In this document: positions 8,328 to 17,032 of the stretch, piece after piece | How the letters are laid out: every line of letters starts with the position of its first letter | How positions within the stretch are numbered: position 1 is the stretch's first letter | Origin: Amycolatopsis tucumanensis | Lineage (GTDB): Bacteria > Actinomycetota > Actinomycetes > Mycobacteriales > Pseudonocardiaceae | Assembly (NCBI RefSeq): GCF_021654135.1 | Contig: NZ_JAKGSD010000012.1 | Coordinates: 107,072 to 171,071, forward strand | Length of the DNA stretch: 64,000 bases | Reading direction: 5' to 3' | Translations under genes and position numbers: made by a program | The notes under the pieces: generated by a model | The model's database searches: none | What the model was told of the DNA's origin: nothing | Seen by the model: the letters and a program-made list of their open reading frames with translations, nothing else

Positions 8328-9122
8328 CTACGCCCAGGAGAACCGGCGCAGTCCGTCGGCCGTGATCAGGCGGCCGAAGGACAGCTCGGGGAAGTGCGCG
8401 GGGGCGAACGGGTCGCCCGTAGCGGCCAGCTCGTCGGCGATGCGTTCGCGGATGGCGTTGGCCGCGGCCCGGTCCACGTCGAACATCCCTTCCCATTCCG
8501 GGTCGGTGAGCTCCCCGACCGTGTGCACCACGTCGCCGAGCAGGAGCGCGCGCTCGCCGGAGTCGCTGACCACGAACACGGTCGAGCCCGGGGTGTGCCC
8601 CGGCGCGGGCCGCGCGAGGAGACCGGGCGCCAGCTCGGTCTCCTCGTCGAACGTCTCCAGCCGCCCCTCGATCGGGGCCAGGGTTTCCTGCAGGACGGGA
8701 TCGGCCGTGGAGCCGGTCATGAAGTACGCCCAGTCCGCCTCGTGCACCCGGAACGTCGCGCGCGGGAACGTCACCTCGCCGCGGACCGTCGCCCAGCCGA
8801 CGTGATCCGGGTGCAGGTGCGTGAAGACCACGTCGGTGACGTCCTCGGGCGCGACCCCGGCCCGGCGCAGGTTCGCCGGCAGCCAGCCTGTCACGAACCC
8901 CTCGTGCACGAAGTCGTCACCCGCTCCGGCGTCGACCAGGATCGTCCGGTCCCCCAGCCGCACGAGGAACGCCCCGATGTCCATGTGGATCCGGCCGTGC
9001 TCGTCCAGCGGCTGGTGCGCACAGTCCCACCGCGCGTCCCGCCGGTGGGTCACGGTCTTCCCGATCGGCAACCTCGCGGTGCCGTCGAGGATCGGGACGA
9101 TGTCGACGTTTCCTACCTTCAT
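8328..9122 (-). CDS. MBL-fold metallo-hydrolase
   Basis: A 264-residue metallo-beta-lactamase-fold hydrolase with the two-metal motif HLHPDHVG near residue 101, a further His in GHTPGS near 175 and an Asp in LLGDVVH near 195. This subgroup holds lactonases, sulfatases and thioester hydrolases. A lactonase acting after Baeyer-Villiger-like oxygenation would suit the operon but is inference. It is the last gene of the eight-gene minus operon that starts at 16931, 22 bases after the ligase gene. Confidence 0.87.
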   Translation of the reverse strand: MKVGNVDIVPILDGTARLPIGKTVTHRRDARWDCAHQPLDEHGRIHMDIGAFLVRLGDRTILVDAGAGDDFVHEGFVTGWLPANLRRAGVAPEDVTDVVFTHLHPDHVGWATVRGEVTFPRATFRVHEADWAYFMTGSTADPVLQETLAPIEGRLETFDEETELAPGLLARPAPGHTPGSTVFVVSDSGERALLLGDVVHTVGELTDPEWEGMFDVDRAAANAIRERIADELAATGDPFAPAHFPELSFGRLITADGLRRFSWA

Positions 9123-9144
9123 CGGTTCCTTCCAGTCACTCCGG

Positions 9145-10758
9145 TCAGCCGCGGACGCGCAGGGCCTCCCCCGACCATTCCTGTTCGCGCAGTTCGTACT
9201 TCCGCACCTTCCCGGTGGAGGTCTTGGGCAGTTCGGTGACGATCTCGACCTCGCGCGGCGCCTTGTAGCGGGCGATGAGCGACCGCACGTGCGCGATCAG
9301 CTCGCTCTCCGAAGGGTTCCTCCCCGGCCGCGGCACCACGAAGGCCTTGGGCCGCTCACCCCACCGCGGGTCCGGGACACCGATCACGGCGACCTCGAGG
9401 ACGTCGGGGTGCGCGGCGATGGCGTGCTCGACCTCGATGGTCGAGATGTTCTCGCCGCCGGAGATGATCACGTCCTTGGCCCGGTCCCGAAGCTCCACGT
9501 AGCCGTCCGGATGCATCACCCCGAGGTCCCCGGAGTGGAACCAGCCACCGGCGAACGCCCGTTCCGTGCCCTCGGGATCGTTGAAGTAGCCCTGCATCAC
9601 GTTGTTGCCGCGCATGACGATCTCACCCATGGTCCGCCCGTCCCGGGGAACGTCGCGCAAGTTCCCATCCACCACCCGGACCTCGTCCGCCTGCAGCATC
9701 CCCACCCCCTGCCTGGCCCGCAGCTTCGCGCGCTCCTCCGGCGCCAGGTCGTCCCACGCCCGCTGGTACTCGTTCACCGCGTACGGGCCGTAGGTTTCGG
9801 TCAGGCCGTACACGTGCACGATCCGGAAGCCCATCCGCTCCATCTGCAGGATCGTGGTGGGGCTCGGCGGCGCTCCCGCGGTGGTGACGACGAGCCGGTG
9901 GTCGAGCTGGTGGGCCGGCTCGGCCCGCATGATCGTGGTGACGACCGTGGGCGCCCCGTTGAGGTGGGTGATCCGGTGGCGGTCGATGAGCTCCCACACC
10001 CGGTCCCCGCGCACCTCACGCAGGCAGATCTGGGTCCCGCCCGCCGCGACCAGCGCCCACGTCGTGCACCAGCCGTTGCAGTGGAACATCGGCAGCGTCC
10101 ACAGGTAGACGCTGTCCGCGTCGTGTCCGGAGTGGAAGATCTCGCCGAAGGAGTTCAGGTACGCGCCGCGGTGGGTGTAGACCACGCCCTTGGGCCGTCC
10201 CGTCGTGCCCGAGGTGTAGTTGATCGAAATGGGCGATCGCTCGTCGTCGACCGCCCACACCAGCTCGTCCTCCTCGTACGCGGCGGCGAGGAGGTCGGCG
10301 AACGCGACCGCGCCGGGGACCTCGACGGTCGCCTCGGGACCGAACGGGTCGGCCGCCACGGCGATCGTCCGCACCGTGTCCAGCGACCCGGCGATCGGCG
10401 CGATCGTGGCGGCGTGCTCGGCGTCGACGACGAGCACGGTCGCGCCCGAGTGATCGAGGATGTAGCGGACCTCCTCAGGCGCCAGCCGGGTGTTGATCGG
10501 GACCAGCACCGCACCGGCCAGCGGCACGGCGAAGTGGGCGGCCAGCATCTCCGGCACGTTGGGCATGAGGTAGGCGACGCGGTCGCCCGGCCGCACTCCG
10601 GCGGCGCGCAGCATCCGCGCCCGCTGCTCCACGCGCGCGGCGAACTCCCGGTAGGTCCAGGACTCGTCGCCGTGCACGACGGCGACCTTGCCGGCGTGCA
10701 CGTTCGCCGACCGCCGCAGGAACGACAGCGGCGTCAGCTGGGTGATCCCGGTGTCCAT
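9145..10758 (-). CDS. Acyl-CoA synthetase (AMP-forming ligase)
   Basis: A 537-residue member of the adenylate-forming family. It shows the ATP loop [12 protein letters not shown] near residue 190, the LPMFHCNGW block seen in medium-chain acyl-CoA ligases, YGLTET near 325, the hinge region RDRAKDVIISGGENIS near 430 and the catalytic Lys in KTSTGKVRK near 515. It activates a carboxylic acid to its CoA thioester through an acyl-AMP. It probably starts the pathway whose acyl-CoA enzymes are coded in the neighbouring units. Confidence 0.92.
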   Translation of the reverse strand: MDTGITQLTPLSFLRRSANVHAGKVAVVHGDESWTYREFAARVEQRARMLRAAGVRPGDRVAYLMPNVPEMLAAHFAVPLAGAVLVPINTRLAPEEVRYILDHSGATVLVVDAEHAATIAPIAGSLDTVRTIAVAADPFGPEATVEVPGAVAFADLLAAAYEEDELVWAVDDERSPISINYTSGTTGRPKGVVYTHRGAYLNSFGEIFHSGHDADSVYLWTLPMFHCNGWCTTWALVAAGGTQICLREVRGDRVWELIDRHRITHLNGAPTVVTTIMRAEPAHQLDHRLVVTTAGAPPSPTTILQMERMGFRIVHVYGLTETYGPYAVNEYQRAWDDLAPEERAKLRARQGVGMLQADEVRVVDGNLRDVPRDGRTMGEIVMRGNNVMQGYFNDPEGTERAFAGGWFHSGDLGVMHPDGYVELRDRAKDVIISGGENISTIEVEHAIAAHPDVLEVAVIGVPDPRWGERPKAFVVPRPGRNPSESELIAHVRSLIARYKAPREVEIVTELPKTSTGKVRKYELREQEWSGEALRVRG

Positions 10759-10773
10759 CCGTGTGCTCCCCTT

Positions 10774-11751
10774 TCAGTGCTCGCCCACGCGCAGGATGAC
10801 TTTCCCCGTCGGCGCCTGCTCGGCCACCTCGTGCGCCCGCACCACCTCGTCCAGGCCGTGCGGCAGCACCGGCAGAGCGGACAGCGCGCCGTGCGCGAGT
10901 GCGTCGGAAGTCCACCGGATCGCGGCCGCCAGCCGCTCCGGGGACACCCCGTAGAGCAGCACGAACTCCAGCGTCGTGTTCGCCTTCATGAACTCGCCCA
11001 CGGGCAGGGACAGCTCCCCCTCCGCGGCGTAGACGGCGATGGTGCCGGGGGCGCCGAGCACGGCCACGTCGAGGTCCAGGTTCGCCCCGAGCGCGACCTC
11101 GACGACCCGGTCGACGGGCCCGGCGAAGTCGCGGATGCGCCGGGCCGCGTCCGCGTCGGTGTAGCGGACGACGAAGTCGGCCCCGGCCTTCTCCGCCAAT
11201 GCGCGCTTCTCGTCGGAGCTCACCGTGGCCACCACCCGCGCGCCCGCGTGCTTGGCCAGCTCGATGGCGAAATGCCCCACCGCGCCCGCTCCCCCGGCGA
11301 CGAGGACCGTCCGCCCCGCCAGCGCCGCGGGATTCCCGCCCAGGCAGTGCGCGGCGGTCAGCGCCGGAACGCCGAGACACGCGCCCAGGTCGTCGGATGC
11401 GCCGTCGGGCAACGGCACCGCCCGCGCCGCGGGGACGACCGCGAACTCGGCCGCCGTCCCGTAGCGGTTGTGGAACGCCGCCAGGTACAGCCAAACTCGT
11501 TGCCCCACTTGGAGGCCGGTGACGCCGTCGCCGACCGCGTCGACCACACCGGCGCCATCGTGGTGGGGCACCTGGAACCAGTCGGGCGTGCGCCCGGCGA
11601 ATCCCGCCCGGGTCTTCCAGTCGGTGGGGTTGACACCCGAGGTGGCGATCCGGACCCGGACCTGGCCCGGACCGGGCTCGGGCACCTCGAGCTCGACGAC
11701 TTCGAGCACCTCCGCCGCGGGACCGGGACGACGGTAGACCGCTGCTCTCAT
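10774..11751 (-). CDS. Zinc-free NADPH:quinone reductase-like MDR oxidoreductase
   Basis: A 325-residue medium-chain reductase. The GroES-like N-terminal part contains GVNPTDWKTR near residue 38. The nucleotide site is VLVAGGAGAVGHFAIELAKH near 140-160. Zinc ligands of alcohol dehydrogenases are absent, as in quinone and enone reductases. The ATG at 11751 is chosen because MRAAVYRR starts the domain; the frame upstream crosses the next gene. It probably reduces an enone or quinone intermediate. Confidence 0.9.
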   Translation of the reverse strand: MRAAVYRRPGPAAEVLEVVELEVPEPGPGQVRVRIATSGVNPTDWKTRAGFAGRTPDWFQVPHHDGAGVVDAVGDGVTGLQVGQRVWLYLAAFHNRYGTAAEFAVVPAARAVPLPDGASDDLGACLGVPALTAAHCLGGNPAALAGRTVLVAGGAGAVGHFAIELAKHAGARVVATVSSDEKRALAEKAGADFVVRYTDADAARRIRDFAGPVDRVVEVALGANLDLDVAVLGAPGTIAVYAAEGELSLPVGEFMKANTTLEFVLLYGVSPERLAAAIRWTSDALAHGALSALPVLPHGLDEVVRAHEVAEQAPTGKVILRVGEH

Positions 11752-11770
11752 GCCCGCACCACCTGCCGGT

Positions 11771-12733
11771 TCACGCGAGCCGGGTTCGAACGAGCTCGTG
11801 GTAGTGCCGGATCGCGCGGTCCGGATCGTAGCGGGGACGCCATCCAAACTCCTCTTCCATCCGGGTTCCATCCAGCGCCATGTAGTAGCTGTCGGCCATC
11901 TGCATCGGGTTCAGCCCGGGCCCCACGTCGAGCGCCGCGCCGGGGATGACCCGGCGGATCGCGTCCGCGAAGCCGTGCATCGACACCGGGTGCCCCGCGG
12001 CCACGTTGTAGGCCTGGTGGCGCAGCGGCCCGGGAGCTAGCGCGACACACGCGATGGCGTCGGCGACGTCGAGGACGTAGATGATGTCGTCCCGCTCGTC
12101 CCCGCCCTGCTCGATCGTGAAACCGCGGCCCGAGGCCGGCAGCTCGACCATCGAGCTGTAGGTGTTGATCGGGCCGGCGTGCCGCTGCAGCCTGCCCGGG
12201 CCGAAGATCGTGGCGAACCGCAGGCTGACGCACTCCACTTGGGAGTTGCGCCCGTACCACGCCACCACGTTCTCCGCGGCCGCCTTGGTGATGCCGTACA
12301 TGCCGGTCGGCCGCAGCTCGTCGTCTTCGCGCACGGCCTCGTAGGTGGGAAACCCGCGCTTGCCCGTCGCCGGCGCGTACACCGCCTTCGAGCTGGTGTA
12401 GACGACCCGCCGCGCACCCGCCGCCACCGCGGCGGCGCACACCGCGGCGGTGCCGCCGACGTTCACCGCGATCGCGGTGTGCGGATCCCGTTCGCAGTCG
12501 ACGAAAGCCGCGAGATGGATGACGCAGTCCGGCCGCAGGCGCAGGGCGGCGTCGGTGAAACCGTCCGCGTCGCGGATGTCGCCGACGACGAGCTCGACCC
12601 GGTCCGCCACATCCTCGATCAGCGACGTGTCGTCCCGGCTTTCGAACACGGCCACCTCGTGGCCGCGGCCCAGCAGCTCCCGCACCACCCAGGCGCCGTT
12701 GACGCCCAGCCCGCCCGTCACCAGGAAACGCAT
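11771..12733 (-). CDS. NAD-dependent epimerase/dehydratase family protein
   Basis: A 320-residue extended SDR with the Rossmann motif TGGLGVNG at residues 7-14, the acid-loop DIRDADGF and the active-site MYGITK (Tyr and Lys about 144-148). The family covers sugar epimerases but also 3-beta-hydroxysteroid and cinnamoyl-CoA-type reductases. In this operon a reductase or dehydrogenase of a pathway intermediate is more likely than sugar epimerisation. It is followed by the MDR gene after 19 bases. Confidence 0.88.
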   Translation of the reverse strand: MRFLVTGGLGVNGAWVVRELLGRGHEVAVFESRDDTSLIEDVADRVELVVGDIRDADGFTDAALRLRPDCVIHLAAFVDCERDPHTAIAVNVGGTAAVCAAAVAAGARRVVYTSSKAVYAPATGKRGFPTYEAVREDDELRPTGMYGITKAAAENVVAWYGRNSQVECVSLRFATIFGPGRLQRHAGPINTYSSMVELPASGRGFTIEQGGDERDDIIYVLDVADAIACVALAPGPLRHQAYNVAAGHPVSMHGFADAIRRVIPGAALDVGPGLNPMQMADSYYMALDGTRMEEEFGWRPRYDPDRAIRHYHELVRTRLA

Positions 12734-12743
12734 GCCGGCTCCT

Positions 12744-13556
12744 TCACTGTCCGGCCAGGCGCCGGAACGACGGGACCATGGGCGCGTAGGCGGACATGCC
12801 GCCGTCCACGACCAGCACCTGCCCGTTGATGAACGACGACTCGGGCGAGGCCAGGAACAGGGCGGCCATCGCGACGTCGTCCGGCCTGCCCAGCCGCGGC
12901 GTCGCGACGTGATCCAGCAGCACCTCGGTCTGCGCCGCGGAGAACATCTTCTCGGTCGCGGGCGAGACGATGTGGCCCGGCGCGAGGACGTTGCACCGGA
13001 TCCCCTGCTTGCCGTACTCGACAGCCAGCGACTTCGACAACCCGATCACCCCGGCCTTCGCGGTCGCGTAGGCCGGGCGGCCTTCGAGGGAAAGCCAGGC
13101 GGCCAGGGAAGAAGCGTTGGTGATGCTGCCCCCGCCCGCGCGGACCATGTGCGGCAGGACGTGTTTCGCGGTCAGGACGCAGCCCAGCAGGTCCACGCGC
13201 AGCTGCCCCAGCCACACCGACAGGTCTGCCTCGGCGACGAAGACGTCCTCGGCCACCAGACTTCGCTCGGAGGCGTAGTTCTGGAGCACGTCCACCCCGC
13301 CGAAGCGCTCGACCGCGAACTCGACGGCGCCTGCGACCTGAACCTCGTCCGAGACGTCCGCGGCGAACGGCTCGGCGACACCACCGTCCTCCCGGATCCG
13401 GTCCACCGTCGCCGACGCCTTGGACTTGTCCACGTCCACGACGAGGACCTTCGCGCCTTCGCGGGCGAACACCTCGGCCGTCGCCGCTCCGATACCCGAA
13501 CCCGCACCCGTCACCAGCGCTGACTTGCCCGTCAGCCGCCCCGCGGCAGACCCCAT
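12744..13556 (-). CDS. SDR-family oxidoreductase
   Basis: A 270-residue classical SDR with the cofactor motif GAGSGIGAATAEVF near residue 17, a DVD acid after beta-2 suggesting NAD preference, and a complete active site (NASS with YATAK near 155-165). The NNAG motif is replaced by NYAS, which is unusual but tolerated in some members. It probably oxidises a hydroxyacyl or alcohol intermediate. It starts 3 bases after the transporter gene. Confidence 0.9.
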   Translation of the reverse strand: MGSAAGRLTGKSALVTGAGSGIGAATAEVFAREGAKVLVVDVDKSKASATVDRIREDGGVAEPFAADVSDEVQVAGAVEFAVERFGGVDVLQNYASERSLVAEDVFVAEADLSVWLGQLRVDLLGCVLTAKHVLPHMVRAGGGSITNASSLAAWLSLEGRPAYATAKAGVIGLSKSLAVEYGKQGIRCNVLAPGHIVSPATEKMFSAAQTEVLLDHVATPRLGRPDDVAMAALFLASPESSFINGQVLVVDGGMSAYAPMVPSFRRLAGQ

Positions 13557-13559
13557 GCT

Positions 13560-14888
13560 TCAACTCCTCCCGTGCGCCCGGCGATCCACCGACGCGATCA
13601 CGACGACCAAGGTGATGACGCCTGCCCCGACCATGTACCAGGCCGGCGACGTCTTGTTCCCGGAAAGCTCGATCAGCAGGGTCGCCACGAACGGCGCGGT
13701 GCCGGCGAAGATCGCCGAACCGAATCCGTAGGCGATCCCGAACCCGGACGCCCTGACCTTCGTCGGGAACAGCTCCGCGAACAGCGCCGGGATGGCGCCA
13801 CCGAACGCGGCGACCGGGATCCACAGGACGAGCTGTCCCAGCAGCGCCGGGCCGAACCCGGTCAGGCCGATGATGAGCAGACTCGGGTAGGGCAGGACCA
13901 CCGCCAGGACGCACGCGAAGACCAGGACCGGCTTCCTGCCGTAGGTGTCCGAGAGGCGCCCGAACGCGACCACCAGGAAGATCCCGGCCGTGGTGGCGAT
14001 GATGACCGTGCTCAGCGCCTGCACCGCGGACAGTCCCACGACGCTGCGGATGTAGGTGAGCGCGAACACCTGGACCGTGGACGAGGCGATGTTGAAGCCG
14101 ACGCAGATCCCGATCACGATCAGGAACGCCCGCCAGTGCTGGGTGAACAACGTGCGCAGCGGGCTGCGCTCCTGGGCGTTGCCTGCCTTGAGCTCCTCGA
14201 ACTCCGGCGACTCCGCGATGCGGTAGCGCAGGTAGAGGCCGATGACCAGCAGCGGGAACCCGAGCAGGAACGGGATCCGCCAGCCCCAGCTGTCGAGGTC
14301 GCCCGGAGACAGCGACACCGTCATGATCAGGACCACGACGGCGCCGAGCACGCTGCCGAGCGTCGAGGAGAAGAAGGCGAAGGAGCCGTACAGCCCACGG
14401 CGGTGCGGGGGCGCGTGCTCGACGAGGAAGCTGGCCGACGTCCCGAACTCCCCGCCGACGGACAACCCCTGGAGCAGCCGCGCGACACACAGGAGCACCG
14501 GTGCGACGATCCCCGCCTGCGGATAGGTCGGCATGACGCCGATGAGCACGGTGGTCACGCCCATGATCAGCACCGCGATCGCCAGGGACACCTTGCGCCC
14601 GCGCCGGTCCGCGAGCCGCCCGAACACGACGGCGCCCACCGGCCGCATGACGAAGCCGACCGCGAACAACGCCAACGTCGACAGGATCGCGGCGAGCGGC
14701 TCACCCGAGGGGAAGAACAGCTTCGAGATGACCGGTGTGAGCGACGCGAAAATCGCGAAATCGTAGAACTCGAGAGCGTTTCCCGAGCCGGCGGCGATGA
14801 TCGACCGGCGCGCCACAGCGCTGTGCCGCGGCGTTCCCGTTCCCGGGGAAACCCTGTCTTCCGAATCCAGCGGGGATGGTTGGGACAT
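13560..14888 (-). CDS. MHS-family MFS transporter (proton symporter)
   Basis: A 442-residue 12-helix permease of the metabolite:proton symporter group. The early NALEFYDFAIF motif, the GRLADRRGRKVSL loop between helices 2 and 3, and ARLLQGLSVGGEFGTS are all typical. Related proteins import carboxylates such as shikimate, dicarboxylates or betaines. It would bring the unknown acid into the cell for the CoA ligase of the same operon. Confidence 0.92.
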   Translation of the reverse strand: MSQPSPLDSEDRVSPGTGTPRHSAVARRSIIAAGSGNALEFYDFAIFASLTPVISKLFFPSGEPLAAILSTLALFAVGFVMRPVGAVVFGRLADRRGRKVSLAIAVLIMGVTTVLIGVMPTYPQAGIVAPVLLCVARLLQGLSVGGEFGTSASFLVEHAPPHRRGLYGSFAFFSSTLGSVLGAVVVLIMTVSLSPGDLDSWGWRIPFLLGFPLLVIGLYLRYRIAESPEFEELKAGNAQERSPLRTLFTQHWRAFLIVIGICVGFNIASSTVQVFALTYIRSVVGLSAVQALSTVIIATTAGIFLVVAFGRLSDTYGRKPVLVFACVLAVVLPYPSLLIIGLTGFGPALLGQLVLWIPVAAFGGAIPALFAELFPTKVRASGFGIAYGFGSAIFAGTAPFVATLLIELSGNKTSPAWYMVGAGVITLVVVIASVDRRAHGRS

Positions 14889-14916
14889 CGTTGTCCTCCG
14901 ATAGGCAGCAGTTACC

Positions 14917-16104
14917 CTACTTCGACTGAACGGCGAGCCCGCCCGTCACGCGGTCGACCAAGGGCGCGACACCCTCGGCGAAGTTGGCGATCCCCCGGAC
15001 CGTGTCCTCGTGCCCGAGGTGACCTGCCTGGCCCATGAGCAGCAGGTGCCCGAACCCGCCGACGTGCTCGTAGAAGCGCTCGATCTGCCCGGCGACGGTG
15101 GCGGCGCTGCCGGCGAACACGATTCCGCGTTCGATGAGCTCGGCGAGCGACATCGCGGTCACGTCGGGGATCGGCGAGGACGCCGGGGAGCCGGGCATCG
15201 ACGTCAACGGTCCCCGCAGGCCCACGGCCCGGACGTGGTAGGGCAGGTATCCCGGCGGGTAGGCGAACTGCTTGGCCACCTTGTTGCTGTGCAGGTACCA
15301 GAGCAGTTCGCGAGCCCCTTCGAAGCCCTCATCGTCGGTCCGTCCGGTGTAGACCAGCGCCGCGTAGCCGAACATCTCGTCGCCCGGCGCGGGCTTGCCC
15401 GTCGCGGCGCAGTGGTCGCGGTAGGCCTGGAACACCGCCCTGGTCCCGTCGAACCCCGACAGGAAGGTGCCGACCCGGTAGCCGTGGTCGGCGATCCTCG
15501 GCACGCTGGCCGGGTTCACCGCGGTGACCCACACGGGCGGGCCGGGCTGCTGGTGGGGCCTCGGCCAGATGTTGACCTGGCGGTGGTGGAAGAACTCGCC
15601 CTCCCAGTTGAACGGGCCGTCGTGCGCCGACCAGGCTCGCGTGATGAGCTCGACCGCCTCCCACATGCGCTCGGACATCCGCACCGGCCGGGAATTGGTG
15701 GCGGCGACCTCGTACTGCACGCCCCGCACGAATCCGGCCTCGAGACGGCCGTGGCTGAGCAGGTCCAGCAGGGCCATTTCCTCGGCGATGCGCACGGGGT
15801 CGGTGCGGTTCGCGACGGGGTTGCCCAGGATCAGGATCCGCGCGTTGGTGGTCAGCCGCGCGAGCGCTCCGGCGATCACGGGAGCGGCGGAGTTCATGCA
15901 CGTCGCGGTCGAGTGGTGTTCGTTGACCATCACGTTCAGCCCGCATTCGTCCGCGACCTGCCACTCGCGGATGTAGCGGTCCCACAGCGCCGCGGCGCGA
16001 GCGGGGTCGATGACGCCGTTGGGCAGGGTGACCCGCACCGATTCGTAGGTCTCGGGGTCCGGCAGGTACGGGTAGGCCGCTTCGCTGAAATGCCAGTACT
16101 GCAC
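14917..16104 (-). CDS. LLM-class FMN-dependent monooxygenase
   Basis: A 395-residue luciferase-like (TIM-barrel) flavin monooxygenase. Family marks are NEHHSTATCMN near residue 66, ILILGNPVANRTDPVRIAEEMALLDLLS near 92-120, GRLEAGFVRG, and PPVWVTAVNPAS near 205. It uses reduced FMN supplied by a separate reductase; the enzyme at 2249-2764 shares the promoter element. The GTG at 16104 is chosen because GGGAG lies 7 bases before it and the barrel starts with QYWHFSE. The upstream part of the frame is non-coding shadow. It is the likely key oxygenase of the pathway. Confidence 0.92.
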   Translation of the reverse strand: MQYWHFSEAAYPYLPDPETYESVRVTLPNGVIDPARAAALWDRYIREWQVADECGLNVMVNEHHSTATCMNSAAPVIAGALARLTTNARILILGNPVANRTDPVRIAEEMALLDLLSHGRLEAGFVRGVQYEVAATNSRPVRMSERMWEAVELITRAWSAHDGPFNWEGEFFHHRQVNIWPRPHQQPGPPVWVTAVNPASVPRIADHGYRVGTFLSGFDGTRAVFQAYRDHCAATGKPAPGDEMFGYAALVYTGRTDDEGFEGARELLWYLHSNKVAKQFAYPPGYLPYHVRAVGLRGPLTSMPGSPASSPIPDVTAMSLAELIERGIVFAGSAATVAGQIERFYEHVGGFGHLLLMGQAGHLGHEDTVRGIANFAEGVAPLVDRVTGGLAVQSK

Positions 16105-16133
16105 GGGAACGCTCCCTTTCTGGTTGGTCGGGG

Positions 16134-16931
16134 TCAGGCGGCGGAGACGGAGATCAGCTCGGCGATCTCCGCCGGGCATTCCACCTGTGCGCGGTGCCCG
16201 GCCCGGTCGAGGCGCTCGAAACGCGCGCCGGGGATCCGCGCGGCCAGCTCGCGGCCGTAGCCGGGCGCGACGATGCCGTCCTGCCCACCCCAGATCACCA
16301 GGGACGGCACGCGGATGCGCCACAGCCAGTGGCGCAGCCGCGGGTTGTGCAGGTAGGGCTCCCAGCCGTACAACGCGAGAGCCTCTTCGTTGCGCGCCAC
16401 CTCGAGAACGTCCTCGTCCCGCGCGTGCGCGAGGTCGCCCAGCGCGAAGCTCGTGTCCGCGTAGAGGCGCTTGTCCAGCTCGGTCCGCGGCATCGCGAAG
16501 AGGTCGGCGATCTCGCGGTCGAGCGGTCCGCCGATCTTGACCCCCACCGAGCCGACGAGCACGAGACGGCCGATCCGCGCGCAGCTCCGCACCGCCATCT
16601 CCATGGCGACCCAGCCGCCGAACTGGAGGCCGACGACGGTGACGTCGGTCAGCCCGGACCGGTCCAGCCAGTCGAGGTAGAGGTAGGCCAGGTCGTCGAC
16701 GGACGTGCACCAGTCCGGCCGGGGCGAACGGCCGAAGCCCGGGTGACTCGGCGCGACCACCGAGTAGTCCTTCGCGAGCGCCGCCACGAACGCGGCGTTC
16801 TCCTCGGCCCGCTCTGCGCCGGGCAGGACCAGGGCGACCCGGCTGCCGTTGCCCGCGCGGCGAGCGTCGAGGTGCACGCCGGCCCCGAACTCGACGCCGG
16901 CCTCGGCGCCGACAAGATCGAGCGTCTGCAC
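16134..16931 (-). CDS. Alpha/beta-hydrolase-fold protein with Gln at the nucleophile position
   Basis: A 265-residue alpha/beta-hydrolase-fold protein similar in layout to MhpC-type hydrolases. The nucleophile elbow reads GLQFGG, so Gln103 (codon CAG) replaces the catalytic Ser. The acid (WGGQDGIV) and His (RAGHRAQVE) are kept. Ester hydrolysis by the normal mechanism is unlikely; a lyase, a dioxygenase-like role or a binding role are options. The GTG at 16931 has GGGAGG 5 bases upstream. It is the first gene of the eight-gene operon, with a Crp-like element 67 bases before it. Confidence 0.8.
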   Translation of the reverse strand: MQTLDLVGAEAGVEFGAGVHLDARRAGNGSRVALVLPGAERAEENAAFVAALAKDYSVVAPSHPGFGRSPRPDWCTSVDDLAYLYLDWLDRSGLTDVTVVGLQFGGWVAMEMAVRSCARIGRLVLVGSVGVKIGGPLDREIADLFAMPRTELDKRLYADTSFALGDLAHARDEDVLEVARNEEALALYGWEPYLHNPRLRHWLWRIRVPSLVIWGGQDGIVAPGYGRELAARIPGARFERLDRAGHRAQVECPAEIAELISVSAA

Positions 16932-16998
16932 AATGCCTCCCAACAATGCCCCCAGCGGGGCCTGGTAGCTGAAGCTTGCCGCCCGGCGGCGGCGAAGA

Positions 16999-17015
16999 CT
17001 GTGACCTGGGTCCGG
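16999..17015 (-). promoter_or_regulatory. Crp-like operator, copy 3
   Basis: On the minus strand this reads CCGGA-CCCAGG-TCACAG, 67 bases before the first gene of the 16931-8328 operon. It is nearly identical to copy 4, including the bases of the spacer. Confidence 0.65.
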
Positions 17016-17032
17016 GACTTCGGCCGGGCTCC

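Noticed and set aside
8821..11949. A 1042-codon open frame on the plus strand
   Set aside because: It lies antisense over the MBL-hydrolase, acyl-CoA ligase and reductase genes, is rich in Arg, His, Pro and Gly, and shows no domain. High GC content produces such antisense frames.
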